Assembly: GCF_000278725.1 (NCBI RefSeq)
Contig: NZ_ALCA01000111.1
Location: 5,143 to 69,142 of the forward strand
Direction: 5' to 3'
Source of the DNA: Actinomyces sp. ICM47
GTDB taxonomy: Bacteria > Actinomycetota > Actinomycetes > Actinomycetales > Actinomycetaceae
Length of the DNA stretch: 64,000 nucleotides
Shown piece by piece: positions 17,672 through 26,897 of the stretch. The translations under genes were made by a program, and so were the position numbers. Each line of letters starts with the position of its first letter. The stretch's first letter is position 1. Below the pieces are notes generated by a model. The model saw only the letters and a program-made list of their open reading frames with translations. It did no database searches and was not told the origin of the DNA.

Positions 17672-19017
17672 GTCACCGTCCGTCCCGTCGCCGCTCTTCT
17701 CAGCGTCGTCGCCCCGCAAACACGCAGCCCCGCGAGGGGGTCGGTGAGATCCTCCAGCTGACCGTCGGTGAACCCGCGCACGGCGGCGCGTGCGTCGCCC
17801 GTGACGAGAACGGACGCGTTGTCTTCGTACGCCACGCGGCACCCGGCGAGATCGTTCGTGCGCGCGTGACCGCCGTCCAGAAGAAGCTCGCATGGGCGGA
17901 TGCCGTCGAGGTCCTCTCCGCCTCCGAAGATCGCGTGGAGTCCGTTTGGCCTCAGGCAGGTCCCGGAGGTGTCGGCGGTGGTGAACTCGCGCACCTGACT
18001 CCGGTCGCCCAGCGCGCCTGGAAGTCCCGCGTGATCGCCGGGCAGGTACGCCGCGTGGGTGGCGAGGCCCTGGCCGAGGCCGTGGATGCCCTCGGGGGAG
18101 TGCGTGTCGCGCCCGCGCCAGGGGATGAGGATCCGAACGATAAGCTGGTCGGTCGCCGTTCGCGCATCGACGTCGTCATCGACGAGGCGGGCCGCGCCGG
18201 CATGCATGAGTTCCGCGGCCGACGCGTGATCGCACTCGAGGACATGCCGCTGGCCGTGCCAGCGATCCGTGAACTCGGCCTGTTCGATGAAGGGACGCCG
18301 TGGCGACGCCTGTGGAAACCGGGGGACCGCGTGCGCGCGGTGGCCCCTTCCGGCGGCGATCCCGTTGTCCTGATCGGCGAGGACACCTACGCAGCCGACG
18401 GCGTGCGTATTGACGCCGATGTGTTGCGTTGGAACGTGCCCGTCGGTGGCGTGGAGGAGTCCTACTACGTGCGTCCCTCCGGCTTCTGGCAGACGCACGT
18501 GCGCGGTGCCGAGGTGCTCGCGAACGCCGTTCTGGCTGCGGCGTTCGGCGTCGACGAGGCCGGGGTCGGTCGCGCGGTCATGGAACTGTACTCGGGCGCG
18601 GGCCTGTTTTCCGTGCCGCTCGCGCGCGCTGTCGGCGAGACCGGTCGTGTTGCGACGCTTGAGGGCGAGGAGGGTGCCGTGCGTGACGCCGGAGAGAACC
18701 TCGCCGCGTTCGACTGGGTGGATGCCTTCGCCGGGAACGTGGATCACGAGGGCGTCGTCGACCTGTCGGGCCAGCTGGGAGCCGTGCCCGATGTAGTCGT
18801 GGCTGATCCGCCGCGCGCCGGTGCTGGTGCCGAGGTCTGCCAGGCCATCGCGGCCACGGGTACTCCGCGCGTCGTGCTCGTCTCGTGCGACCCGGCGGCG
18901 GGCGCGCGCGACCTGCGTGCCCTCACCGAGGCCGGGTACCAGCTCGAATCACTGCAGGCCTGGGACCTCTTCCCACACACCCACCACGTGGAGATGGTGT
19001 CGGTCCTTCACCGCTAG
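17668..19017 (+). CDS. Class I SAM-dependent RNA m5U methyltransferase (RumA/TrmA family)
   Basis: 449 aa. An N-terminal TRAM OB-domain (GEILQLTVGEPAHGGACVARDENGRVVFVRHAAPGEIVRARV) is followed by a methyltransferase core with SAM loop ELYSGAGLFSVPLA, DPPRAGAG and the catalytic-cysteine motif VLVSCDPAAGARDL. The [4Fe-4S] cysteines of E. coli RlmD are absent: the usual CGGC-x-LQH stretch reads GVGGGELAH, so this is the cluster-free type. The target (23S rRNA or tRNA uridine) is not determinable. The stop TAG interlocks with the stop of the convergent ClC gene in the palindrome CCGCTAGCGG. Confidence 0.85.
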   Translation: MSHRPSRRRSSQRRRPANTQPREGVGEILQLTVGEPAHGGACVARDENGRVVFVRHAAPGEIVRARVTAVQKKLAWADAVEVLSASEDRVESVWPQAGPGGVGGGELAHLTPVAQRAWKSRVIAGQVRRVGGEALAEAVDALGGVRVAPAPGDEDPNDKLVGRRSRIDVVIDEAGRAGMHEFRGRRVIALEDMPLAVPAIRELGLFDEGTPWRRLWKPGDRVRAVAPSGGDPVVLIGEDTYAADGVRIDADVLRWNVPVGGVEESYYVRPSGFWQTHVRGAEVLANAVLAAAFGVDEAGVGRAVMELYSGAGLFSVPLARAVGETGRVATLEGEEGAVRDAGENLAAFDWVDAFAGNVDHEGVVDLSGQLGAVPDVVVADPPRAGAGAEVCQAIAATGTPRVVLVSCDPAAGARDLRALTEAGYQLESLQAWDLFPHTHHVEMVSVLHR

Positions 19018-20855
19018 CGGCTCCTCCTGCGCTCCTGTATGCGCGACCCCCACGAGGTCTGCGTGCGGGCAGCAATAGCGCGGCGCTGATCGCGGTACAT
19101 GCGATCCACCAGGTCGCGCTCGGACACCCAACCGACCACGCGGCGATCCTCATCCAGAACGGGCAACGCCTGCAAGCCGGTGGACCTCAGCGCCCCGAGA
19201 ACCTCGGATGGGGGAGCGGAGGCCGCCACGGCCTCGTCGATGAGAGGCAGATCCGAGACGGGAGCGTCGAGCGAACCGCCCTCCTGCGTGAGTTCGGCCA
19301 GGCGCAGCGAGGACACGAGGCCCGCGAAGCGCCCCTCATTATCGACGACCGGGAGAGCGGTCTCCTTCGTGCGGCGCAGCGCCGACAGCGCGGAGGCAAC
19401 GGAACGGGTGCAGGCCAGGACCTCCGGGGCTGCGATCATCCACTGCGAGGCCTCGCGCGTACCCAGCAGCGTGCCCTCAACAGGATCGTCAAGAACGTCG
19501 CCGCGGCGGCGCAGCTTCTCCGTGTAGATCGTCGCGCGGGTGAGGAAACGCGAGGCTCCCGTCGCAATGACGACCGCCAACATCATGGGGAGAATCAACG
19601 AGAACTGCCCCGTCATCTCCACGATGATGAGCACCGCCGTCATCGGCGCGCGGGCCGCACCCGCGAAGGCCGCGCCCATGCCCACCACAGCGAAGACGCC
19701 GACTGGCGAATTCGTCACAGGCGACAGCGCGTCCCCAAAAGCAGCGCCAGCCATCGCGCCGATAAACAGCGTCGGGGCGAACACGCCACCCGAGCCGCCC
19801 ATGCCGATAGTGAAGGACGTGTACAGCGCACGCCCCACCATGAGCGCCAACAGGAAGCCGATCGAGTAGTTGCCCGCGATCGCCTCCTCCTCCAGCGGAT
19901 AGCCCGACCCGTACATGTACGGGAAAGCCACGAGGCCAGCGCCCAGGAGCAAGCCAAGGACGCCCGGGCGCGCCCACTCGGGCAGGCGCGTGTGCGCCCA
20001 TACCCAGTCAATGGCGTCCTCGGAGGCATAGAGAATCTTCGAGAAACCGAGGCCGCAGAGTCCCGCAACGAGACCGAGGAGGGCCACCCACCACATGTCC
20101 GACATGGACGCGAAGGCTAGGTTGTCGGCGACGCGCACGACCATCTCGTCACCCTGTAGGAGGCGCGCCACGATGGAGGAGGTGACGGCTGAGAGAACGA
20201 CGAAGCCAAAGGTCTCAGCCGTGAACTCGACGAGGATGACCTCGAGGGCGAAAACCGCGCCCGCCAAGGGCGCATGAAAGGTTGCCGCGATACCCGCCGC
20301 CGACCCGCAGGAGGCAAGAAGGACGACGCGGGAGACAGGCATACGCATCCACGAGGCAATGGTTGAGCCGAGCGATGCCCCCACCTGGACGATGGGTCCC
20401 TCGCGGCCTGCCGAACCGCCGGAGCCGATTGTGAGGGCCGAGGCCAGGATCTTCACGATCGCGACTCGCCCGGGGATGAGCCCACCCTTGCGGCGCACCG
20501 CGAGCATGACCTCGGGGATACCGTGGCCCTTCGCGGATGGTGCGTAGCGCTGGATAAGTGGCCCGTAGATGAAGCCTGCTATGGCGGGGGACAGCAGCAG
20601 GAACAGCCACGGTGCCCAGCCCCAGACGCCGTGCGACTGCCCGATGTGGGTCGTGTACTCGTCGAAGCCGGTCGACACCCACGTCCACCCGCGAATCGCG
20701 AGGTTAAACAGGACCGCTGCCGCGCCGACAACCGCGCCGACGAGCGCGGCGGCCACGCCGAGCAAGGACCGATGGGCGGCGACCGTGTGGCCGACGCGAA
20801 CGCGTGTCCCCGCAGCCGAGTGGTCGGACTGCGGGGACTTCGATGAGAGTGTCAC
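19014..20855 (-). CDS. ClC chloride channel/transporter with C-terminal CBS pair
   Basis: 613-aa membrane protein: ClC core (residues ~30-450) plus two CBS domains (~465-600) that usually bind adenine nucleotides. Anion-binding motifs are GSGGSAGREGP (with the gating Glu), GGVFAPTLFIGA, and the helix preceding it. In the stretch PLAGAVFALEVILVEF the position equivalent to the internal proton glutamate E203 of E. coli ClC-ec1 is Val, so Cl-/H+ exchange may be altered or lost. It starts from GTG (20855), whose GTGA overlaps the stop of the upstream S9 peptidase gene. Confidence 0.87.
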   Translation of the reverse strand: MTLSSKSPQSDHSAAGTRVRVGHTVAAHRSLLGVAAALVGAVVGAAAVLFNLAIRGWTWVSTGFDEYTTHIGQSHGVWGWAPWLFLLLSPAIAGFIYGPLIQRYAPSAKGHGIPEVMLAVRRKGGLIPGRVAIVKILASALTIGSGGSAGREGPIVQVGASLGSTIASWMRMPVSRVVLLASCGSAAGIAATFHAPLAGAVFALEVILVEFTAETFGFVVLSAVTSSIVARLLQGDEMVVRVADNLAFASMSDMWWVALLGLVAGLCGLGFSKILYASEDAIDWVWAHTRLPEWARPGVLGLLLGAGLVAFPYMYGSGYPLEEEAIAGNYSIGFLLALMVGRALYTSFTIGMGGSGGVFAPTLFIGAMAGAAFGDALSPVTNSPVGVFAVVGMGAAFAGAARAPMTAVLIIVEMTGQFSLILPMMLAVVIATGASRFLTRATIYTEKLRRRGDVLDDPVEGTLLGTREASQWMIAAPEVLACTRSVASALSALRRTKETALPVVDNEGRFAGLVSSLRLAELTQEGGSLDAPVSDLPLIDEAVAASAPPSEVLGALRSTGLQALPVLDEDRRVVGWVSERDLVDRMYRDQRRAIAARTQTSWGSRIQERRRSR

Positions 20856-22852
20856 AGGTTCGCGATCTCCACGTGAACGGGGTTATCGGTGTCGATGCCC
20901 CAGACGGTCCGGTAGAAGGCCAGCTCCGACAGCAGCGCATCCTTAATGTTGACGGCCGAACGGAAGCGGTGTCCCTCACCCTCGTAGAGCTTGAGGGCGA
21001 CAGCGCTGCCGTTAGCGCGTAGAGCCTCATACATTTCCTGTGCCTGCGAGGCAGGCACCACCGGGTCTGCGGTGCCCTGCAGGAGCAGCAGGGGGGCCGT
21101 GATCTCCGCAACGTGGTTGATCGGCGAGCGCTGTGTCCACACCGGATCCGACCTGTCGAACGTGCCAAGCAGAATACCGTCGTAGTGCGACTCGAACTTG
21201 TGGCTGGTCTCCGCCAACTTCGCCAGGTCCGCGATACCTGAGAAGGAAGCGCCAGCGGTGAACACATCGGAGGAGGCGAGCGCGTTGAGCACGGTGAAGC
21301 CGCCGGACGAACGTCCACGGATAGCAATGCGTCGGGGATCGACGCGGCCCAGGTCGATGAGGTACTGAGCGCCGTCAATGCAATCCTGAACGTCCATGAC
21401 GCCCCAATTTCCGTTGAGACGCTCACGGTAGGGGCGACCAAAGGACGTCGACCCACGGAAGTTCACGTCCAGGACAGCGAAACCGCGGCTAGTCCAGTAC
21501 TGGAAAGGTATCTGCAGGCCGGGGCGCACCGCGCTGGTCGGGCCACCGTGCACGTTGACAATGAGCGGGGGCAGCTCGCCCTCGGGAGCCTCAAAGTCGG
21601 GGTTCACGGGCGCATAGTAGAAGCCGTGCGCTTCCTCACCGTCCGAGGTCTTCCACGTGATCATCTCAGCGGTGGAGACCAAGGCGGTGGGAACCTCGGC
21701 CTCAGAAGAAGGACGCAGCACCTTCGTCTTGCCGCGCGACACCTCAATAATCGCCGGCGTGTGCGTGGCGGAGTCAGCCAGGAAGACGACGCGGCCGTCA
21801 GCGGCAGCGACGTTACCGATGGGCCACCAGCCGGTCGCCCATTCCTCGGTCATGCCGTTGTCGATGCGCACGGTACCGATGTGCCACACCTGGTCCTCGG
21901 CCCACGAGCACACCAGGTAGTCGTTATCGAAGTTGTCGTAGGAGTGTAGGCCGAGATGCCAGTGCGGGTGTGAGAACGCGCGCTTGCCTGGGTGCAGGGC
22001 GCGGGTACGCAGACGCGACGTCCACGCGTTCGGGTCCTCGCCGTCCTTCCACGTGAAGCCCTGGGTGCGGTACAGGTTCGCCCAGCCGGAGGCATCATCC
22101 ACGTGAATGAGTTCGCCGTCGAGCGTCCAACGCGGCTCGTAGACACACACGCCCGGCTGATCGACGAGGACGACCTCCTGGTCGATGGTGCCCTCAAAAG
22201 TCAGGGACGCCACGTGCAGCTGCGAGTAGGTCCACGGCATGTTCGGGTGGTTCCACGAGATCCATGCCAGCTTCGTGCCATCCGGGGACACCGTTGGAGC
22301 CTGCGCGAAGTCGGTCCCGCCGAAGACGGGAATGATGGCGTCGTTATTTCGGGCCGCCGAACCGTCCAGCGGAATTGCCACGATGGAGTTGACGGGTTCG
22401 CCTTCGCCCGAGTGATCCTCGGCCACCGCGTAGACGAGGCCACGCACGTCGGCAATCCAGAAGTCGCCGTAACGAACCTGAGACAGGGTCGTCAGCGGTC
22501 GTATGCCGCGGCGCGGCTCCGCCGTATCAAAGGCGTACACGCGTCCGTCGGTGCGATCCGAGAAAACAATGACGCCGTGGTGCACCGCGTACGCCTTGCC
22601 GCCATACTCATGGACGCGGGTGCCAATGTCTGGCAGACGCACACCGTCGATCAGCGGCAAGACCTCTCCCGTCTCACCGGTGCTCCGACGGCGCAGGAGT
22701 GTGCCACGCCCGCCCTCAAGCGGATGACCCTCCACCCAGTAGGTATCTGGCCCGTCCACGCGAACCTGGGATAGAGTGACGGATCGAGCAGTGAACGAGT
22801 TGCCCGTGATCGGGGACTTCCAGACGCCGTGGGGTGCGACGGTAACGGACAT
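20852..22852 (-). CDS. S9 family serine peptidase (prolyl oligopeptidase type)
   Basis: Cytoplasmic peptidase of about 666 aa, with an N-terminal beta-propeller (residues ~1-400) containing WDxx/YAPRW-like blade motifs, and a C-terminal alpha/beta hydrolase domain. The nucleophile is in IRGRSSGGFTVL, the Asp in LQGTADPVVP and the His in YEGEGHRF. No signal peptide is visible. The start at 22852 is chosen because AAGGAGG lies 4 bases upstream; the ATG at 22882 precedes that site. Resembles acylaminoacyl peptidases. It is divergent from dxs. Confidence 0.87.
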   Translation of the reverse strand: MSVTVAPHGVWKSPITGNSFTARSVTLSQVRVDGPDTYWVEGHPLEGGRGTLLRRRSTGETGEVLPLIDGVRLPDIGTRVHEYGGKAYAVHHGVIVFSDRTDGRVYAFDTAEPRRGIRPLTTLSQVRYGDFWIADVRGLVYAVAEDHSGEGEPVNSIVAIPLDGSAARNNDAIIPVFGGTDFAQAPTVSPDGTKLAWISWNHPNMPWTYSQLHVASLTFEGTIDQEVVLVDQPGVCVYEPRWTLDGELIHVDDASGWANLYRTQGFTWKDGEDPNAWTSRLRTRALHPGKRAFSHPHWHLGLHSYDNFDNDYLVCSWAEDQVWHIGTVRIDNGMTEEWATGWWPIGNVAAADGRVVFLADSATHTPAIIEVSRGKTKVLRPSSEAEVPTALVSTAEMITWKTSDGEEAHGFYYAPVNPDFEAPEGELPPLIVNVHGGPTSAVRPGLQIPFQYWTSRGFAVLDVNFRGSTSFGRPYRERLNGNWGVMDVQDCIDGAQYLIDLGRVDPRRIAIRGRSSGGFTVLNALASSDVFTAGASFSGIADLAKLAETSHKFESHYDGILLGTFDRSDPVWTQRSPINHVAEITAPLLLLQGTADPVVPASQAQEMYEALRANGSAVALKLYEGEGHRFRSAVNIKDALLSELAFYRTVWGIDTDNPVHVEIANL

Positions 22853-22971
22853 AGTGCCTCCTTGAGCGGTATGGCGAGCCAATACTCCTATCTTAATGCG
22901 CCCGCTAGGGGCCTGCGTGCATCGGGACCCGTGCGCGAATAATTTGATCTGTAGGTGAGACGCTGGGCATC

Positions 22972-22977
22972 TACACT
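22972..22977 (+). promoter_or_regulatory. -10 box TACACT placing dxs as a leaderless gene
   Basis: TACACT ends 7 bases before the ATG at 22985, and no ribosome-binding site is present. A convincing -35 is not visible. Confidence 0.4.
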
Positions 22978-22984
22978 AGAAGCC

Positions 22985-24886
22985 ATGTCTGGAGCACTAA
23001 GCACGCGTGACTTGCTGTCGCGCTGTACCACCCCTCGGGAGCTGCGTCGCCTCGAGCGGGAACAGCTGGATCAGTTGGCGGCGCAAATCCGCGCCTTTCT
23101 GATCGACAACGTGTCGCGCACGGGCGGTCACCTCGGCCCGAACCTTGGTGTCGTCGAGCTGACGATTGGCTTGCATCGCGTGTTCCGCTCCCCCCAGGAC
23201 ACGATCGTCTTCGACACGGGGCATCAGGCCTACGTGCATAAGCTGCTCACGGGGCGCCAGGATTTCTCCTCGCTGCGCTGCCCGGGCGGATTGTCGGGCT
23301 ATCCGTCGCGCTCCGAATCCGAGCACGACGTGTTGGAGTCCTCCCATGCCTCGGCGTCGCTGGCGTGGGTGGACGGGATTTCACGCGAGAAACACCGACA
23401 TGGGGAACGCACGTGGACGGTCGGTGTCATCGGTGATGGCGCGCTCACGGGTGGCTTGGCGTGGGAGGCTCTCAACAACATCGCGGCCTCGAAGCACCGT
23501 CGCATTGTCATCGTCGTCAATGACAACGGTCGCTCCTACGCTCCGACTATCGGCGGCCTCGCTGACCACTTGGACGCGCTGCGCACCTCCGCCGGCTACG
23601 AGAAGGCGCTTGCGTGGGGTAAGCAACATCTTCTCAGCCATGGGACGCCGGGGCGCGCCGCCTACGATGCATTGCACGGCCTGAAGACTGGACTCAAGGA
23701 TGCTCTCTTGCCGCAGGTCATGTTCGAGGATCTGGGCCTCAAATACATCGGTCCTGTGAATGGGCACGATATCGCCGCCGTGGAGACAGCTTTGCGTCGT
23801 GCGCGGATGCTCGAAGAACCCGTTATCGTTCACGTCATCACGGAGAAGGGACGCGGTTACAAGCCCGCCGAGAAAGACATCGCTGATCGCTTCCATGCCG
23901 TTGGCCCGATTCACCCGGAGACGGGCCTGCCCGTCGCCCCTGAACGCTTTGGCTGGACCGGCGTCTTCGCGGACGAGATCTGCGCCCAGGCCGCGACGCG
24001 CACGGATATCGTCGGGATTACTGCCGCGATGATGCTGCCGGTTGGTCTGGGTCCCATGCACGAGGCCTACCCGGGTCGCGTGATCGATGTGGGCATCGCG
24101 GAGGCTGAGGCGGTCGCCTCCGCTGCAGGCATGGCCTACGAGGGTGCGCATCCCGTTGTCGCCCTGTACGCGACATTCCTGAACCGCGCTTTCGACCAGC
24201 TTCTCATGGACATTGCTTTGCACAAGGCGGGCGTCACGCTTGTCCTTGATCGAGCGGGAATTACGGGGGCGGACGGTGCATCCCACAACGGCGTCTGGGA
24301 TATCGCGATGTGCTCGCTGATCCCCGGGCTGCGTCTTGCCGCACCCCGCGACGAGGACACGCTGCGCGGCCAGCTGCGTGAAGCACTCGACGTCGGCGAT
24401 GCGCCCACCGTCCTGCGCTACCGCAAGGGTGCCCTGCCTGAGCCGATGCCCGCGCTGCGCAGCGTTGGGGGAGTGGATGTTCTCCTCGACGAGGCCTGCC
24501 CGTCCTCACCCGCCAAAGTACTGATCGTGGGAACCGGAGCATGCGCGCCCGACGCCATTGAGGCGGGGGGACGACTGGCCGCAGACGGCATCAGCGTCAC
24601 CGTCGTGGACCCCCGCTGGCTCATCCCCATTTCGTCCGGTCTGGTGGACATGGCCGCCGACTACGACGCCGTGATCACGGTCGAGGACGGCATCGTGCAC
24701 GGCGGCTTCGGCTGGGCGCTGCGCGACGCTCTCGCGGAATCTGGAATACCCGTGCGCTGCCTCGGCGTCCCCCAGGGATTCCCCGAGCACGGGGAACGTT
24801 CCCGGATGATCGCTGACTTTGGCTACGACGCGGACGGCATTGAGGCGACGGCTCGCGGCCTCGTGAGCGTGGTCGCAGCGCGCTGA
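22985..24886 (+). CDS. dxs: 1-deoxy-D-xylulose-5-phosphate synthase
   Basis: First enzyme of the MEP isoprenoid pathway: thiamine-diphosphate-dependent condensation of pyruvate and glyceraldehyde-3-phosphate. 633 aa. Motifs: FDTGHQAYVHKLLTGR, the ThDP/Mg motif GDGALTGGLAWEALNNI ending in N-D-N (VVNDNGRSYAPTIGG), the catalytic Glu region DVGIAEAEAVASAAGMAYEG, and the transketolase C-domain. ATG 22985 gives the standard N-terminus; an upstream in-frame ATG (22955) lies before the -10 box. DXS next to an RNase D-like gene and DUF3000 is an order shared with M. tuberculosis. Confidence 0.93.
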   Translation: MSGALSTRDLLSRCTTPRELRRLEREQLDQLAAQIRAFLIDNVSRTGGHLGPNLGVVELTIGLHRVFRSPQDTIVFDTGHQAYVHKLLTGRQDFSSLRCPGGLSGYPSRSESEHDVLESSHASASLAWVDGISREKHRHGERTWTVGVIGDGALTGGLAWEALNNIAASKHRRIVIVVNDNGRSYAPTIGGLADHLDALRTSAGYEKALAWGKQHLLSHGTPGRAAYDALHGLKTGLKDALLPQVMFEDLGLKYIGPVNGHDIAAVETALRRARMLEEPVIVHVITEKGRGYKPAEKDIADRFHAVGPIHPETGLPVAPERFGWTGVFADEICAQAATRTDIVGITAAMMLPVGLGPMHEAYPGRVIDVGIAEAEAVASAAGMAYEGAHPVVALYATFLNRAFDQLLMDIALHKAGVTLVLDRAGITGADGASHNGVWDIAMCSLIPGLRLAAPRDEDTLRGQLREALDVGDAPTVLRYRKGALPEPMPALRSVGGVDVLLDEACPSSPAKVLIVGTGACAPDAIEAGGRLAADGISVTVVDPRWLIPISSGLVDMAADYDAVITVEDGIVHGGFGWALRDALAESGIPVRCLGVPQGFPEHGERSRMIADFGYDADGIEATARGLVSVVAAR

Positions 24887-24983
24887 CGCACGTTACTCGG
24901 GCGAGCCGACCCGAATGGATCAGCGAATGGTGGGGCTTCGACGCACACGCGCCGCACACATACCCATGCGTCGAGCGGACCCC

Positions 24984-26228
24984 TCAGACGCCGAGTGCGT
25001 CACACACCGGGTCGAGTGTGAGATCGATCTGCCAGTCCCTGGCTCCGCGCGTCACCATACGCTCCTCGACCTCGTCACCGGATGGACGCGAAGGATCCAG
25101 GGGCGCCCACGCGAGGTAGCGTTGCACCTGCGGAGCCAGCACCACCTCGGGTGCCAGCCCCACGCTGGCCGCCACCGAGGCGACCGCACGACGAACGACT
25201 CCCAGGCGCGCAGCCGAGGCCTCGTCGATGCGAACCCATTGGCGCGGTTCCGGGATCGAGCCGGGCTGCACTGGCTTGCGCTTGGGCGGCAGCTCGTCCT
25301 CGGTCAAAGCGGCCACGGACGCGAGCGCGCGCATCCACTCATCCTCGTACTGTCGGGCGATGGGGGAGCGGAACTCGTTGATGGACATGAGGGCACGCTT
25401 GTTGCGAGGCGGATTCGACGCCGCACGTACGAGCGCCGCGTTACGTACCAGACGCCCCGGGGACATGTCGATACGACGCGCGATTGACTCACGGGTCTCC
25501 CACAGCGCCTTGAGGACACCCAGACCTCGGCGCGAACGGATCTTGCCGGCCCCGGGGAGGGAACGCCACCGATCAGGCTTCGCGGTCGGCGGCTTGACGC
25601 TGAGTGCGTGCGCGAACTCCTGCTGCGCCCACTCCCAACGCCCCATCTGATCCAAGCGCTTCGACAGGCGGTAATACAGCTCCGTGAGCAGCTCGACGTC
25701 GAGCGCCGCGTAGCGTAGCCACTCCTTGGGCAGAGGGCGCACCGACCAATCCGATGCCTGATGATCCTTCACGAGGCCCAAGCCCAACACCTGCTCAGCC
25801 ACCGCCGCCAGACCGAAACGCTCCAAACCCACGAGGCGAGCGGCAATCTCCGTGTCGAACAGAGCGGACGGACGCAGACCCACCTGACGCAGATTCGGCA
25901 GATCCTGCAGACAATCGTGCAGCAGCCACACGTCCTCAACACCGGGCTGCAACACCGACAGATCCGGCAGCGCATGGGTGTCAATCAGGAACGAGCCAAC
26001 GTCCTCGCGGCGGATCTGAACCAGATACGGGTCCGAACCATAACGGAACCCCTGCGCGCGCTCCACGTCCAGCGCAATCGGCGTCGAACCCTGTGCCAGC
26101 GCGCGTGCGGCCTTCTCGAGGCCTTCTCGGGTATCAATGACGGCAGGGGTCCCCCCACGTGGCTGAGCGATAAGCTCCGGGTTATCCGTATCGCCCTGCG
26201 GCAAGCCACCGCCATTGTTTACCAGCAC
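24984..26228 (-). CDS. RNase D-like 3'-5' exoribonuclease with HRDC domain
   Basis: 414 aa. The DEDDy exonuclease domain has PIALDVERAQGFRYG (Asp and Glu of Exo I), WLLHDCLQDLPNL (Exo II Asp) and YAALDVELL (Exo III, Tyr-x3-Asp), all intact. An HRDC domain (residues ~230-310, LKALWETRESIARRIDMSPGRLV) is followed by a second helical HRDC-like segment. Predicted role: 3' maturation or turnover of structured RNAs. GTG start at 26228 directly abuts the DUF3000 stop with AAGGAG upstream inside that gene. Confidence 0.88.
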   Translation of the reverse strand: MLVNNGGGLPQGDTDNPELIAQPRGGTPAVIDTREGLEKAARALAQGSTPIALDVERAQGFRYGSDPYLVQIRREDVGSFLIDTHALPDLSVLQPGVEDVWLLHDCLQDLPNLRQVGLRPSALFDTEIAARLVGLERFGLAAVAEQVLGLGLVKDHQASDWSVRPLPKEWLRYAALDVELLTELYYRLSKRLDQMGRWEWAQQEFAHALSVKPPTAKPDRWRSLPGAGKIRSRRGLGVLKALWETRESIARRIDMSPGRLVRNAALVRAASNPPRNKRALMSINEFRSPIARQYEDEWMRALASVAALTEDELPPKRKPVQPGSIPEPRQWVRIDEASAARLGVVRRAVASVAASVGLAPEVVLAPQVQRYLAWAPLDPSRPSGDEVEERMVTRGARDWQIDLTLDPVCDALGV

Positions 26229-26783
26229 TCAAACTCCTTCGAGGTGACGGGTAGGAACGATGCCGGCCGTCTTGCGCATGGCGTCCGCCCACCCGAATAG
26301 ATGCTCCCCAAGATACTCGCTATTGGGCGTCCACGAGGCTCGGACCTCGACAAACAGGGACGAGCCTCGCAGCTCCAGTCCACCGAACGCCTCGCTCATC
26401 TCACGAGTGACCGTGCCCGTGATGTCGTGGAAACCAGCGCCCGCGCCGTCAAGACAATCGAGCATCCACCCCCACACGCCCTCCGACAACATCGGATCGA
26501 CGGCCATGATGGAATCCACCTGAGTGCGCATCTGACACACGATGCGGAACGTGCCATTCCAGCCGAGCTGGCCCACAGGGTCGTGCAACACGACCATGCG
26601 GCCAGTCGACAAAGGCTGTCCAGCGCTGTCCTCATCGATCGTGCGCATCGCGAGCGCAGCTGTAAAAGGAGCCAGCCGCCGAGGCGGTGGCACCTCCTCG
26701 AGGAGGATATGCGGCAGGTGGGAGGCCTGTCGCAGGGACAGCAGGGCCCGAACAAAGTCCTCGGGCACCGCGTTCTCATTCAC
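26229..26783 (-). CDS. DUF3000 family protein
   Basis: 184-aa protein of unknown function found in actinobacteria immediately before the RNase D-like gene (Rv2680 in M. tuberculosis as I recall). Visible are an N-terminal helix VPEDFVRALLSLRQA, a beta-rich middle with VVLHDPVGQLGWNGTFRIVCQMRTQVD, and TGTVTREMSEAFGGLELRG. It is co-directional and zero bases apart from the exoribonuclease, suggesting a functional link in RNA metabolism, unproven. Confidence 0.8.
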   Translation of the reverse strand: MNENAVPEDFVRALLSLRQASHLPHILLEEVPPPRRLAPFTAALAMRTIDEDSAGQPLSTGRMVVLHDPVGQLGWNGTFRIVCQMRTQVDSIMAVDPMLSEGVWGWMLDCLDGAGAGFHDITGTVTREMSEAFGGLELRGSSLFVEVRASWTPNSEYLGEHLFGWADAMRKTAGIVPTRHLEGV

Positions 26784-26834
26784 GATTGAAATCGTACGGG
26801 TGTCATCTTGTCTTTTGTTACAGACGCGCCGCGC

Positions 26835-26891
26835 GGGGCCATCTCGATAAGTAGCGGGTACGTGTTTCCTGCAACGTATCGAGATGACCCC
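26835..26891. terminator. 15-bp inverted repeat downstream of glgX
   Basis: GGGGCCATCTCGATA (26835-26849) pairs with TATCGAGATGACCCC (26877-26891), one mismatch, 27-base loop. It lies just beyond the glgX stop on the minus strand and is probably its terminator; no clear U-run. Confidence 0.5.
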
Positions 26892-26897
26892 TAGGTT

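Noticed and set aside
24938-24974. 8-bp inverted repeat TCGACGCA/TGCGTCGA between dxs and the RNase D gene as terminator
   Set aside because: Short stem, 21-base loop and no U-run; could be chance.
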